Under the pieces are notes generated by a model. It saw only the letters and a list, made by a program, of their open reading frames with translations. It made no database searches and had not been told where the DNA came from. This document shows positions 35,752 to 45,075 of a stretch of DNA of 64,000 bases, in pieces. Positions within the stretch are counted from its first letter, which is position 1. Each line of letters starts with the position of its first letter. The position numbers were made by a program, and so were the translations under genes. The stretch is from assembly GCA_024711325.1 (NCBI GenBank), contig JANJTC010000004.1, positions 304,829 through 368,828 of the forward strand. The letters run 5' to 3'. This DNA is from Bacteriovoracaceae bacterium (lineage in GTDB: Bacteria; Bdellovibrionota; Bacteriovoracia; Bacteriovoracales; Bacteriovoracaceae).

Positions 35752-36800
35752 ATCAAGGTAAACCGATAATTTGGAATGATGAAAAGCTCTATCTCCTTGA
35801 CCAGAGATTACTTCCTCAGAAAGAATCGATGATTGAGGTTAATGACCTCAAAGCATGTGCTGCTGCAATAACTGATATGGTTGTTCGAGGTGCTCCCTGT
35901 ATTGGCTTCACTGCTATTTATGGCATGGCCTTATGGGTAAAAAGTCAGAACAAAGTCACCCTTGAATCATGTCGAATCGCGTGCGATGAAATGATTAGCG
36001 CCAGACCTACTGCAGTTAATCTTTCCTTTGAAGTGAATCGTTGTTTTGCCATTATGGAAGATTATATCAATGAAGGTCGATCAGTTTCAGATCTCTATAA
36101 GAGGCTGGTTGATTTTGGACATGAACAGATCAATGAAAGCCATAATAAAAATACCAAGATGGCACAAATAGGTGTGAAAGAACTTTTGTCAAAAGTAGGG
36201 GACAAAAAGTGGCGCCTTATGACTCATTGTAATACCGGTTTTCTTGCCTGCGGTAGTCTCGGAACTGCATTAGGCGTTATCTCTTATGCTAACTCATTAG
36301 GTAAGGTTGAGTACGTTTTGGCCGATGAGACCCGTCCTTATATGCAGGGTGCTCGCCTTACGGCATATGAACTTGCTAAAGAAAACATTCCCTATAGTAT
36401 TGTGGTAGAAGGGGCAGCCTCATATTTGCTTTCACATAAGAAAGTGGATGCTATTTTTGTCGGTGCTGATCGAATTGCTGCCAACGGAGATACGGCCAAT
36501 AAAGTCGGAACATCCACTCTTTCGATAGTGGCCAAACATTATAATATACCCTTCTATGTTGTTGCTCCGGTTAGCTCTTTTGATATCTCCATTCCTGATG
36601 GCAAACACATTGAAATTGAGATGCGGCCGATGGAAGAAATTACAGAGCTTAAAGGCATTAAACTTGCTCCGGAGAATGCTCAGGCCATCAACCCCAGCTT
36701 TGATGTGACTGATCATCAGTTCATTACTGGAATAATTTGTGAAAAAGGTTTTATTAACCCTCAAAATCCTGGAGAACTCGTAAGAGTTGTTAATTCATGA
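35748..36800 (+). CDS. mtnA: Methylthioribose-1-phosphate isomerase
   Basis: The 350-residue enzyme converts 5-methylthioribose-1-phosphate to 5-methylthioribulose-1-phosphate in methionine salvage. Diagnostic segments are VVRGAPCIGFTAIYGMAL, THCNTGFLACGSLGTALG with the catalytic Cys near 160, DETRPYMQGARLTAYEL, and VGADRIAANGDTANKVGT with the catalytic Asp near 240. The related eIF2B subunits lack this Cys/Asp pair. No other methionine-salvage gene is in the window. It is translationally coupled to both neighbours. Confidence 0.93.
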   Translation: MNQGKPIIWNDEKLYLLDQRLLPQKESMIEVNDLKACAAAITDMVVRGAPCIGFTAIYGMALWVKSQNKVTLESCRIACDEMISARPTAVNLSFEVNRCFAIMEDYINEGRSVSDLYKRLVDFGHEQINESHNKNTKMAQIGVKELLSKVGDKKWRLMTHCNTGFLACGSLGTALGVISYANSLGKVEYVLADETRPYMQGARLTAYELAKENIPYSIVVEGAASYLLSHKKVDAIFVGADRIAANGDTANKVGTSTLSIVAKHYNIPFYVVAPVSSFDISIPDGKHIEIEMRPMEEITELKGIKLAPENAQAINPSFDVTDHQFITGIICEKGFINPQNPGELVRVVNS

Positions 36801-37735
36801 TGAAAGATCTTAGGGCCTCAATTGATATCGGTTCGAACAGCGTTTTGCTCTTAATAGCAGAAATCTCTCATGGCAAATTAGTCGAGCTGTCTAAAAGAAG
36901 TGAAATTACTTCACTTGGTAAAGAGCTTGATAAAAACAAGGCTTTTCATCCAGACTCAATGGCAGCAACTTATGAGGCCATCAAGTCTTACGCTGAAGAG
37001 TGTGATAAACACGGAATTTCTCGTGACCGAATTATTGCAACAGCGACTGAAGCTTCCCGAGTTGCCAAGAATGCACCCGAATTTTTTAGAAAAATTGAAG
37101 AAGAACTTCAGGTAAGCATTTCCATCATTACTTCCGATGCAGAAGCTTATTTTTCAACAAAGGGTATTCTCTTTGATACCAAATTTGAGAATGAAGTCAT
37201 TACCATCATGGATATAGGTGGAGCTTCCACTGAACTGATTAAAGTGAACACTAAATCATTCCAGATTCTGGAAAGTATCAGCATGCCAATTGGAGCAGTC
37301 CGTTGCTCTCAGTGGTTACAGGATGATTTATTTGTGCAAAACCTGCAAAAAGTTTTTTTAGATCTCAGAAATGAAATCGACAAGTTTCAGACGAAAGAAT
37401 TGTTTTGCGTTGCTGGTACGGTGACTTCTTTAGGAAACATGCATCTTCTTAGAAAAGAATTTATTGAAGATGATGTTCATGGATTGGTGTTAAAAGCTGA
37501 AGATGTAGATAATCTTTTTAAAAAGTACTCAAACTATACTCCGGAACAATTCCTGGAAAATTTTCCCTTTCTCCAAAAAAGATCCCAAAGTATTCGTGGG
37601 GGGCTTCACCTTGTTTACCATATTTGCCATAGACTTCTGGTAAAGGAATTAACCATATCAACATATGGATTAAGATTCGGTACAATTTTGGAAGGCAGAA
37701 TCAAAAAGGAATTCCTTCATGGACAACAAGCATAA
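36797..37735 (+). CDS. Ppx/GppA-family phosphatase
   Basis: The 312-residue protein has the ASKHA-type phosphate loop (SIDIGSNSVLLLIAE, residues 8-22), the second Gly-rich loop IMDIGGASTELIKV and the central TATEASRVAKN segment. The family hydrolyses exopolyphosphate or pppGpp. It has only the N-terminal catalytic pair of subdomains and lacks the HD-like extension of long Ppx. It overlaps mtnA by 4 bases and the next gene by 17. Confidence 0.87.
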   Translation: MMKDLRASIDIGSNSVLLLIAEISHGKLVELSKRSEITSLGKELDKNKAFHPDSMAATYEAIKSYAEECDKHGISRDRIIATATEASRVAKNAPEFFRKIEEELQVSISIITSDAEAYFSTKGILFDTKFENEVITIMDIGGASTELIKVNTKSFQILESISMPIGAVRCSQWLQDDLFVQNLQKVFLDLRNEIDKFQTKELFCVAGTVTSLGNMHLLRKEFIEDDVHGLVLKAEDVDNLFKKYSNYTPEQFLENFPFLQKRSQSIRGGLHLVYHICHRLLVKELTISTYGLRFGTILEGRIKKEFLHGQQA

Positions 37736-38147
37736 TTTCGGATTTCGGGCAGTCGTATTTAAAGAGGGCAGTAAGGCCGTTAAATTGTACCTGGTAAAGA
37801 AGGGTGAAGTGCTTTGTCTTAAGTCTTCAAAAGACCGTCTTATTCCCGTTTTCCTGGCCAAGGAAGGGGATATTATTGGTGAAAGTGCCATGATACAGGA
37901 TATGGAGTACACCTATTCAGCAATCACGCTGGCCGAAAGTGAATTGATAGAAGTGCCATCATCGAGCTTTAATTCTGCTCTTTCCAGTGCTCCACAGTGG
38001 CTGGTTGACTTAACCACCACCATGATCACCAGATTTCAAAACACTTCAAATCTCATTGCTGAAAATAGAATGGTTCATTCTTCAATAATTCCAGAGGAAC
38101 AATTTACATCCACTCTGGAAGTTGATTTCAAAAGACTTCTAAGTTAA
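37719..38147 (+). CDS. Cyclic-nucleotide-binding-fold protein without DNA-binding domain
   Basis: The 142-residue product matches the cNMP-binding beta barrel: VKLYLVKKGEVLCLKSS, LAKEGDIIGESAM (the GE of the phosphate-binding cassette), and the C-terminal helix. The Arg that normally follows in the cassette (PRxAT) is replaced by YTYSAIT, so cyclic-nucleotide binding is doubtful. There is no HTH domain. It is the last gene of the plus-strand housekeeping run and ends convergently with the FliG-like gene (4-base overlap). Confidence 0.65.
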   Translation: MDNKHNFGFRAVVFKEGSKAVKLYLVKKGEVLCLKSSKDRLIPVFLAKEGDIIGESAMIQDMEYTYSAITLAESELIEVPSSSFNSALSSAPQWLVDLTTTMITRFQNTSNLIAENRMVHSSIIPEEQFTSTLEVDFKRLLS

Positions 38148-38575
38148 TAGAATTGAATAATACGATTACGGTGAAGATTGACTGCCAGCTCCACAATTTT
38201 CTGTTGTGCGCGGATGCATTCGTTTCTGTTACTTGTGAGATCTTTTTGCATAATTTCAAAGGCCTTCATCGCCATATCCCGGGAAATTAAAGAGAGGGCA
38301 CGTCGTTGGTTTTTAATGTGAACCAGGTTCAGTGCTAATCCTAGAATTGCCGGCTGGACTTGAGAGACGATAGTTTTAAGACATTCATCACTTAGGTCCC
38401 AAATGCTCTCAAAAGAAATACAAGATTCTGTCAGCTCTTTAGCTAGAACGGGATTCCGAGTTCTTAAGTTTTTAAGTAGACGGGCCTTATCACCTGCATC
38501 CATTCTTTGAAGAAGCTCAATAACTTGCTTCTTACCATTAATGAATATTCCATTTTCTGTATTCTTCTGGCTCAT
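38144..38575 (-). CDS. Stand-alone FliG-like domain protein
   Basis: The 143-residue protein matches the FliG armadillo-type domains: KKQVIELLQRMDAGDKARLLKNL, ELTESCISFESIWDLSDECLKTIV, LALALNL-like LGLALNLVHI, and a closing AQQKIVELAVNLHRN. True FliG has about 330 residues and three such units; this has only one, with no FliF-binding N-domain and no charged torque helix that I can see. It may bind the flagellar switch or another rotor. It is followed (upstream on the strand) by a coiled-coil protein 43 bases away. Confidence 0.6.
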   Translation of the reverse strand: MSQKNTENGIFINGKKQVIELLQRMDAGDKARLLKNLRTRNPVLAKELTESCISFESIWDLSDECLKTIVSQVQPAILGLALNLVHIKNQRRALSLISRDMAMKAFEIMQKDLTSNRNECIRAQQKIVELAVNLHRNRIIQFY

Positions 38576-38618
38576 CTATGCTCCTTCCTGGATTTTAAGA
38601 TGTGTGATTTCTTCAAAA

Positions 38619-39044
38619 CTAAGCATCTAGCTTAGCTTTCTCTTCTTCAAATTTCTGACGTGCTTTCTCGAGATATTCGCGGTGCTTACTCTCAACATTG
38701 GCTATTTGTTGTTCATTACTCATTGTGGACTCGGCCATACGATCGGCCTGAGATTGTTTCAAGTCACTCAGGAGTCTTTCAAATCTCTGAGTTTCATCTT
38801 CTATTCTTTTAGAATATTGGTTGCGAACCTTGGTCAGTTTTACTTCAGCTTCTGTTTTTTCTTTGCTTAATTGAACTTCGTAATCTTTTTTGACTCGTGC
38901 AACTTCTTTTTCATTCTTCTCTTTGACTTCTTTTAGTTCTGATTCGTAGTTATCTCCCATCTTCCTCAATTCGAAAGTCTGACGCTTATTCATCGCCTCT
39001 TTAGTATTATTGATCCGATTTTGGGTTGATGTTACGTCAGACAT
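38619..39044 (-). CDS. Coiled-coil protein
   Basis: From the ATG at 39044 (AAAAGGAAAA upstream) the product is 141 residues. Almost the whole chain, about 20-140, is a charged heptad pattern rich in Glu, Lys and Gln without Pro or Gly, so it is a single long coiled coil. There is no signal peptide or membrane helix. It could be a structural or linker protein; its position next to the FliG-like gene suggests a shared operon. A TTG two codons earlier is an alternative start. Confidence 0.6.
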   Translation of the reverse strand: MSDVTSTQNRINNTKEAMNKRQTFELRKMGDNYESELKEVKEKNEKEVARVKKDYEVQLSKEKTEAEVKLTKVRNQYSKRIEDETQRFERLLSDLKQSQADRMAESTMSNEQQIANVESKHREYLEKARQKFEEEKAKLDA

Positions 39045-39137
39045 AGCCAACTTTTCCTTTTCTAAAAGCTAATGCCTTTCATGGCATTATTTATTATCAT
39101 ACTTAGATAAGGCGATTCCTTACAAGGCAGGCAAAAA

Positions 39138-40307
39138 ATGATGGGTCCAGAAACCCGAAAGGTATTTATCATTCATGGCAAACGCACGCCATTTGGTAAA
39201 TTTGGTGGGAGCCTGGGTGGTCTGACTCCGGTAGAACTTGCTGTATTTGCAACCGAGGCTTTGTTTCAAGAGGCCCAAATTGACCCTGAGACACTTGATC
39301 AGGTAATTTTTGCCAATGTTATTCCCAGTACCCCTGACACCCTCTATGCCGGCCGTCATCTTGCTTTAAAAACTGGAATGCGCGTAGAAACACCTGCCAT
39401 GGTGGTAAACCGCTTGTGTGGATCTGGAATTGAAGCCTTGATTATGGGGGCCCGTCTGATCAGAAATACTGAAGCTGAGGCCATACTGATAGCTGGTGCT
39501 GAAACTTTAAGTATGGCACCACATCTTACCTACGGGGCCCGTTTTGGAACTAAGTATGGTCCGCTTAAATCACAGGATCTACTGCTGGATACACTCTCTG
39601 ATAAACATACTCAGTTGGCGATGGGAATCACGGCCGAAAATCTCGCCCAGGATTATGAAGTCTCTAAAGACGAATCAGATAAATATGCCTATGAGTCACA
39701 TCTAAAAGCAAATCAGGCCTATCAAGCAAACTTTATTCAGCCGGAACTGACTAGTGTGAATGGTTGTTTTAAAGATGAGCATTTAAGAGAAAATGTTTCT
39801 CTGGATGATATGAAAAAGCTTAAACCTACTTTTAAAAAAGAAGGCACGGTCACCGCAGGATCTGCTTCCGGAATTGTGGATGGTGCTTGTGCAATGGTGG
39901 TAGCATCGGAAGATTATGTGAAAAAGCATAAATTAAAGCCTCTGGCAGAAATCATTGGTGGAGAAGTTGTAGGGGTGGATCCTTCCAGAATGGGAATTGG
40001 CCCTGTTCCTGCCATCCAGCAACTACTGCGAAAACAAAAATTGAATATTACAGATATAGACCTGTTTGAGATTAATGAAGCTTTCGCTCCTCAGGTCATC
40101 GCTTGTCAGAAAGCATTGGAAATTGAATCTACTCGTCTTAATATATGGGGAGGGGCAGTTGCTTTAGGTCATCCGTTGGGTGCCACTGGAGTAAAAATTA
40201 CTTTGACACTTGCCCGTCAGTTACAAACGCTAAAGAAGTCTTATGGCATTTCTTCTGCATGTATTGGTGGAGGGCAAGGAATTGCTCTTTTAATAAAAAA
40301 AGTATGA
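39138..40307 (+). CDS. Acetyl-CoA acetyltransferase (thiolase)
   Basis: The 389-residue enzyme has all thiolase signatures: acyl-accepting Cys94 in VVNRLCGSGIEAL, NEAFAPQ, the active-site His in GGAVALGHPLGATG and the second Cys in SSACIGGGQGIALL. It condenses or cleaves acyl-CoA; whether it is degradative (FadA type) or biosynthetic (AtoB/PhaA type) cannot be told by eye, and no partner gene is beside it. ATG 39141 (second Met) is as likely a start. Its stop overlaps the next start (GTATGA). Confidence 0.9.
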   Translation: MMGPETRKVFIIHGKRTPFGKFGGSLGGLTPVELAVFATEALFQEAQIDPETLDQVIFANVIPSTPDTLYAGRHLALKTGMRVETPAMVVNRLCGSGIEALIMGARLIRNTEAEAILIAGAETLSMAPHLTYGARFGTKYGPLKSQDLLLDTLSDKHTQLAMGITAENLAQDYEVSKDESDKYAYESHLKANQAYQANFIQPELTSVNGCFKDEHLRENVSLDDMKKLKPTFKKEGTVTAGSASGIVDGACAMVVASEDYVKKHKLKPLAEIIGGEVVGVDPSRMGIGPVPAIQQLLRKQKLNITDIDLFEINEAFAPQVIACQKALEIESTRLNIWGGAVALGHPLGATGVKITLTLARQLQTLKKSYGISSACIGGGQGIALLIKKV

Positions 40308-41605
40308 GTTTAACAAAATCAGATTTTGAAGATTTTAAGAATTGGTTAGATCTGGATATCAATTCAATTGCCTGGGAAGGCCGCTACGCTGAATCTTTCA
40401 GCGGATTTTGGGAATCTTTCTTTAAGGATCAAATTGAACATCTTGAACTGGCAGAGCGTTTTGACTATGCCAAGCGTATCGCAAAATCTGGTCCACTCAT
40501 CTCATGGTTAAACTGGTTATTTGAAAAGTTTATTGCTTATTCATTCGTCAATCAGGAGCGCTCGGTTCGTGAACTGGCATTCTTATTTGATGTTCCTGAA
40601 AAATATGTCGCAACCGTACTTCGCGATCACTTGATTAAGGTTTATCCCGCGTATGAAGATTTAATTAATGAAAATTTTCAAATAAGTAACGTCAGTTCAA
40701 AAAACCTGTTTTTAAAATTTGGAGAACTCTCTCCCATTTTAGGCCCTGATGCTAAAGAGAAGGGAACTTTTGAAGATGATATCCTCGCTCATATGGAGGT
40801 GACTCTTTATCCTGATTGGGCAAATTTAGTCAAAGAACTTCAAAAAGATATACTCTCTTTAAAAGTGGATTTTGAAAATTTAAAGAAGAGGGCCGGTTAT
40901 AAAAAGCAGCTAAGATTCATTCAGGAAGTTATTTTACTCCTTCTGATTTTAAGTGTGGTGGTTTTCGCCTTAAAAAATACCAACAAGTGGTATGAAGATT
41001 ATCTGGTTAATAAGATTACTTTGTTTGAACCCAACTTCTTCTGGTTAGATAAATCACTTTCTTATCAGGAGCAAGACCTTTTGGCGAAACAGCAGATAGA
41101 TTTAACCAACAAAGAACTGGAAGAATTGGAAAAAATCGAGGCCCAACAGGTTTTCTCTGATGAAAAAAGTGAATCCCGTTTTGATCCTGAGTCCGATGTT
41201 GTTGTTCTGGATTCAGTGGAAGATGTCCCTAAAAGTTTTGGAGAAGCTGAAACTGAGCAATCCGAATATGAAGAGAATAAAAAAGGTGGATATCGGGATA
41301 GTTCCTATGCCTCTTCCAATAAAAAGGCTTACCGGATTCTCATGGCCTCAGTAGAGCCTTCTGCCATTCGTACCCAAATTCTGCCATTGATGAAAAAATT
41401 TGGCATCGCTCAAGTGGATAACGTTAAGCCTGGCATGCAGATTCCTGGTGGACTGTATTTCAATCTCATGGTGCCTTCAAAAAATCTTAAGGATTTCATG
41501 ACCAAGGTATCAACTTTGGGCGAGTCCACAATTTTTGAAAGCCGCTCTCAAGGCGGAGATCAGGCCGGTAAAAACCGAGTCTTTATCTGGATCAAGTCTA
41601 TTTAG
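40304..41605 (+). CDS. Unrecognised protein with one central membrane helix
   Basis: The ATG at 40304 overlaps the thiolase stop by 4 bases and is preferred to a frame that runs back into the thiolase gene. The 433-residue product has a cytoplasmic N-half (SWLNWLFEKFIAYSFVNQERSVRELAFLFDVPEKYV, helical, possibly HTH-like), a membrane helix near residue 215 (EVILLLLILSVVVFAL), an acidic linker rich in Glu, and a C-terminal alpha/beta domain (YRILMASVEPSAIRTQIL to FIWIKSI). The plan resembles anti-sigma or envelope sensor proteins, but I recognise no family. Confidence 0.6.
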   Translation: MSLTKSDFEDFKNWLDLDINSIAWEGRYAESFSGFWESFFKDQIEHLELAERFDYAKRIAKSGPLISWLNWLFEKFIAYSFVNQERSVRELAFLFDVPEKYVATVLRDHLIKVYPAYEDLINENFQISNVSSKNLFLKFGELSPILGPDAKEKGTFEDDILAHMEVTLYPDWANLVKELQKDILSLKVDFENLKKRAGYKKQLRFIQEVILLLLILSVVVFALKNTNKWYEDYLVNKITLFEPNFFWLDKSLSYQEQDLLAKQQIDLTNKELEELEKIEAQQVFSDEKSESRFDPESDVVVLDSVEDVPKSFGEAETEQSEYEENKKGGYRDSSYASSNKKAYRILMASVEPSAIRTQILPLMKKFGIAQVDNVKPGMQIPGGLYFNLMVPSKNLKDFMTKVSTLGESTIFESRSQGGDQAGKNRVFIWIKSI

Positions 41606-41608
41606 GGT

Positions 41609-43414
41609 TTATTTGCCATCTTTGCCCAGGAATTCATCCAGGATACCAAAACCCTGGATCTGAGAATCTTTTCCCATACCCTGTACACCCTCAGTGGTGG
41701 CCTTGAGATTGGCAAAGAGTTCAGGGTTTACTTTCTTTTCTGTTAAGGCCTCTTCTTCTTTTTTCCAGGCATTCACATTTCTTCCAACTGGTTGTAAGAC
41801 TCCTGAGGAATCAGCCTTATGCAACGTCAGATGAGAAGTAATGATGTTATTAAAAAGTACGACCTGGCCCATTCGGGCACGCTCTTCTTTTGATTCTTTA
41901 ATGACTTCTTTAGCACTCTGAGAAATCTCATTTGGCTTGGCATCACTCTGTACCTGACGTTTTCCAAGTTTGTTATTGATCTGTTCCAGAGTCGCGCGCT
42001 TTTTGGCCTCGAAATTTTTTCCAATCATTTCCGCAATTTTATTTGCACTTAATCCGGGATCTTCTTCATAGGCCTTTAAAATATCCATATACCCGTTATC
42101 TTTTAAGTAAGTTTCAAGATCTTTCTTGTCACCACTCACTAACTTCTTAACTCGCGCTATTTCCACTTCACGCTTTAAGGTCATTTCCATTTCTATATTA
42201 TGCTTGGCCTTATCAAAATTTTCTGCATTAGCTAAGAAAGCTTCACAACTTGAGAGCTCTGGATTGGTTGTGCATTCCTCTTCTTTCTGCTTGGCCTGGT
42301 CATCCTTAGTGTAGCCACCTTCAATTAAGTCAGTAGAGGTGTAGTTAGTGAGGTTATCGATCGTTTCATTACCGTTTTCACCGGCAACAAATTGATTGAT
42401 CGGTTTACCTTTAAGCAAAAAATTTCCCAGATCTCCTGGTTTCTCTGACATCTCTTTGAAGAGCTCAGCTACTTTTTCTGTATCTACTAATGCTTTTTTA
42501 TAACTCTGAATTCGACTTTTTGCCAGACAGGCAGCTGCGCCATTGCTGGCAGCTCCCGCTTCCACTTGTGACTCTGTTTTGGCAAGGTCGATCGATTGTT
42601 GAAATTTATCACACAGGGGAACAATGAGTTTGCCACATTCCATAAAGAAATAAGACATATTAGCATCTGACATCGCGGTCTTGGCATCACTACCTTGAAT
42701 ACTAGTAAAAATTTGCTGATAAATTTTTGTTTTATCTTCCGGATCTCCTAAATCTTTAGCAAATTTGGGGTTACCCAAATCGTTAATGATACCTTTCCCA
42801 TGCTGCTTATTTAAGTAGTCTTTCTCATAGTCCTTCCAATGATCGGCAAAATTATCAGCAGTAGAATCTTTTATTCTTAAATTCTCAAAACAAAATCGGG
42901 AAACTTCAAATAAAGCGTTTTTACCCAACTGAGTTTTATACATATCAATGAATACTTTCTGGTCGACATGTTTTTTATTTTTAAACTTCAGGCTTTCAAC
43001 AAGTTTCTTGTTATCCTGCTCCTTGCGGTCAACTCCCGTAAGTGATTTATACATTTTATCACTAAGATAATTTTGAATATCCTTGGCATTTTTACTTTGA
43101 ACGAGACCATAGTGTTGAAGATTTAAGGCTTCAGATAATTCTTCTAGCTTCTTAGGATTATCTGTCTTCGCCAGTTCTTCCTTAAAACATTTTTCTGCTT
43201 CCTGGATTTTTCTATCTCGCTCTGGTTTACCATCTGTAGCTACAAACTGATTGTCATCTCTACATTTTTTAAATTCGCTAGTGGTACTAAGCATCTCTTC
43301 AATTTGCAGATCTTTTACAACTGAGACAATTTGTTTGCTGTCATTTTGATCAATTAGTTCAACTGCAAACAGCCGGCCGGATATTAATATGAGAGGTAAA
43401 ATAAGCTTTTTCAT
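41609..43414 (-). CDS. Unrecognised large exported protein
   Basis: The 601-residue protein has a signal peptide (MKKLILPLILISGRLFA) and a Lys/Glu/Asn-rich helical mature chain with seven or so scattered Cys (e.g. FCFENL, FFMECGKLIVPLC, CTTNPELSSCEAF). There are no membrane segments. It ends 3 bases from the convergent gene at 40304-41605. No domain recognised; probably periplasmic or outer-membrane associated. Confidence 0.6.
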   Translation of the reverse strand: MKKLILPLILISGRLFAVELIDQNDSKQIVSVVKDLQIEEMLSTTSEFKKCRDDNQFVATDGKPERDRKIQEAEKCFKEELAKTDNPKKLEELSEALNLQHYGLVQSKNAKDIQNYLSDKMYKSLTGVDRKEQDNKKLVESLKFKNKKHVDQKVFIDMYKTQLGKNALFEVSRFCFENLRIKDSTADNFADHWKDYEKDYLNKQHGKGIINDLGNPKFAKDLGDPEDKTKIYQQIFTSIQGSDAKTAMSDANMSYFFMECGKLIVPLCDKFQQSIDLAKTESQVEAGAASNGAAACLAKSRIQSYKKALVDTEKVAELFKEMSEKPGDLGNFLLKGKPINQFVAGENGNETIDNLTNYTSTDLIEGGYTKDDQAKQKEEECTTNPELSSCEAFLANAENFDKAKHNIEMEMTLKREVEIARVKKLVSGDKKDLETYLKDNGYMDILKAYEEDPGLSANKIAEMIGKNFEAKKRATLEQINNKLGKRQVQSDAKPNEISQSAKEVIKESKEERARMGQVVLFNNIITSHLTLHKADSSGVLQPVGRNVNAWKKEEEALTEKKVNPELFANLKATTEGVQGMGKDSQIQGFGILDEFLGKDGK

Positions 43415-43489
43415 ATGCTCATTTTATCGGAAGAATAGAGAGGAAGACTTACCCTAAAGATAAGTCTTGGTTTTTACCTTTAATTTCAG

Positions 43490-44035
43490 CTACATAGCGT
43501 CGCGAGACATACCAAATAGACCCTTCATTTCACCCAACAATAAATGGCTTTTTCCCAGGTAATACCACTGACGTACAAATCCAATCAGCATAGAGGCCAG
43601 AAAGCCATAGGCGACCCCAGAGTGTACAACTTTACTCACCAGTCCGGTATCATGGGCACCACCCAGTAAAAAGGCGATAGTTCCGAGAACCAGCATTAAC
43701 ATTGTCCAGGGAATAGTCTGTCTTTTTGAAAGTTGTGACTCGTGAACATAGCGGGCCACTTTCTTCTTATAAGGTTCAAGATCCTCAGGAGGATCATCAA
43801 AAAGTTCACTCAGGTTTGCTTCACTGTTTAATGCATTCCACACGTTCTCAACTAATCGAGAAACCCCAATGAAATAGAACATGACAAACGCTTGAATGAA
43901 AATCACATACATGAAAGTGGGAATGGCCAACTGAATATGTCCAAAACCAAGGTCTAGCCAACCAAGTGCGACTGAAGTGGTAAGGGAAACACCAAGAACC
44001 ATGATGACTAATAAAAATCTTAGAAGATAGGCCAT
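43490..44035 (-). CDS. Four-helix membrane protein of unknown family
   Basis: The 181-residue protein has two N-terminal helices (LLRFLLVIMVLGVSLTTSVAL, FMYVIFIQAFVMFYFIG), an acidic cytoplasmic loop (ELFDDPPEDLEPYKKKVARY) and two more helices (MLMLVLGTIAFLLGGAH, YGFLASMLIGFVRQW). It is divergent from the respiratory genes that start at 44110, with 74 bases between the starts. Its role may be linked to them, but this is only position. Confidence 0.6.
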   Translation of the reverse strand: MAYLLRFLLVIMVLGVSLTTSVALGWLDLGFGHIQLAIPTFMYVIFIQAFVMFYFIGVSRLVENVWNALNSEANLSELFDDPPEDLEPYKKKVARYVHESQLSKRQTIPWTMLMLVLGTIAFLLGGAHDTGLVSKVVHSGVAYGFLASMLIGFVRQWYYLGKSHLLLGEMKGLFGMSRDAM

Positions 44036-44109
44036 TAGACTTCCAATTTGAGCTTCATTTTGTTAATTTCCCCGTACATTTACCGCCTTTTTCATCATAA
44101 GGAAATCAA

Positions 44110-44985
44110 ATGTCCGAACAAAATCAGGGCAACAACCCTCCTGTTAAAAAAATGCTCGAAAGTTCACCGCTTTCGGGAATCGCTGTTCCTATTGCGATTG
44201 TTCTCATTGGAGCATTGATCATTTTTGGCGTAACCAAAATGCTCTCAACTGGAAAAAATCATCGTGATCTGATTAACGAGATGAATTCGAAAACTTTCGG
44301 CAACCGTTGGGTCGCCGCATACGAATTGTCTAAGTTTTTGGCCGGGCAGAAAATCCCCAAAGAAGATATGCCTTGGGTAATTGAAAATCTTTCCCAAGTT
44401 TATCGGGAAACAGTCGACCCTCGTACAAGAAATTTTGTTGTATTGGCCCTCGGAAGCTTAAATAATCCATTGACGCTGCCTGTTTTAAACACGGCCTTGG
44501 AGGACCAAGACCCTCAGGTAAAATTTAATGCTGTAGTTTCTCTTGGAAATATGTCGAAAGGTTCCGATATCCATTGGCAGAAAGTTGAAGCGCTGCTTCA
44601 GCAAGACGTAGATCCTGGTCTTAAACAAGTCGCTTTGTTGACTATAGCCTCGCACAATCGACCAAATACTGAAGAGGTAGCACTTCCTTTATTGACTTCG
44701 ACTGAGAAAACATTGCGCTATGCTGCGGCAATTGTTCTCACTGGCACCAAGAATCCCCAGGCCATTCCAGTTTTGGAAGAAATCTTTAACTTAAGATATG
44801 ATGTGGCGCAAGCGGGTGAATTAAACGGTGCACAAGTAGAAGCATTGAAAATGAATGCATTGGAAAATTTGGAAAAATCCAAATGGAATGAATTATCGAA
44901 TTTGGTCCAGAAAGTTGAGCAAGATGACTCCAACGTGAGAGTTACGACAAAAGCAAAACAGGTTCTAAAAGTATTGAAAAATTAG
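44110..44985 (+). CDS. Membrane-anchored HEAT-repeat protein
   Basis: The 291-residue protein has one N-terminal helix (GIAVPIAIVLIGALIIFGVTK) and then HEAT-like repeats, e.g. RNFVVLALGSLNNPLTLPVL, KFNAVVSLGNMSKGSDIHW, RYAAAIVLTGTKNPQAIPVL. These make a protein-binding scaffold. It lies 90 bases before the Rieske gene. A palindrome and a separate -10 box lie in that gap, so it may be a separate unit. It could help assemble the cytochrome complex; that is inference. Confidence 0.65.
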   Translation: MSEQNQGNNPPVKKMLESSPLSGIAVPIAIVLIGALIIFGVTKMLSTGKNHRDLINEMNSKTFGNRWVAAYELSKFLAGQKIPKEDMPWVIENLSQVYRETVDPRTRNFVVLALGSLNNPLTLPVLNTALEDQDPQVKFNAVVSLGNMSKGSDIHWQKVEALLQQDVDPGLKQVALLTIASHNRPNTEEVALPLLTSTEKTLRYAAAIVLTGTKNPQAIPVLEEIFNLRYDVAQAGELNGAQVEALKMNALENLEKSKWNELSNLVQKVEQDDSNVRVTTKAKQVLKVLKN

Positions 44986-44992
44986 AAGTTTA

Positions 44993-45029
44993 CACCCATA
45001 ATGGGTGAAAACAAATAGCCCCTTATAAT
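44993..45029 (+). promoter_or_regulatory. Palindromic operator and -10 box before the Rieske/cytochrome b operon
   Basis: CACCCAT-A-ATGGGTG (44993-45007) is a perfect 7-bp palindrome with a single central base. A perfect TATAAT (45024-45029) follows at a distance that puts the palindrome over the -35 region, and no recognisable -35 box is present. This layout suits a dimeric regulator acting at the promoter of the Rieske operon (start 45076). The regulator is not known. Confidence 0.5.
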
Positions 45030-45075
45030 CAGAGCCTTCATTGGCACTGATATATTTATTTCCGGAGAATCTCTC

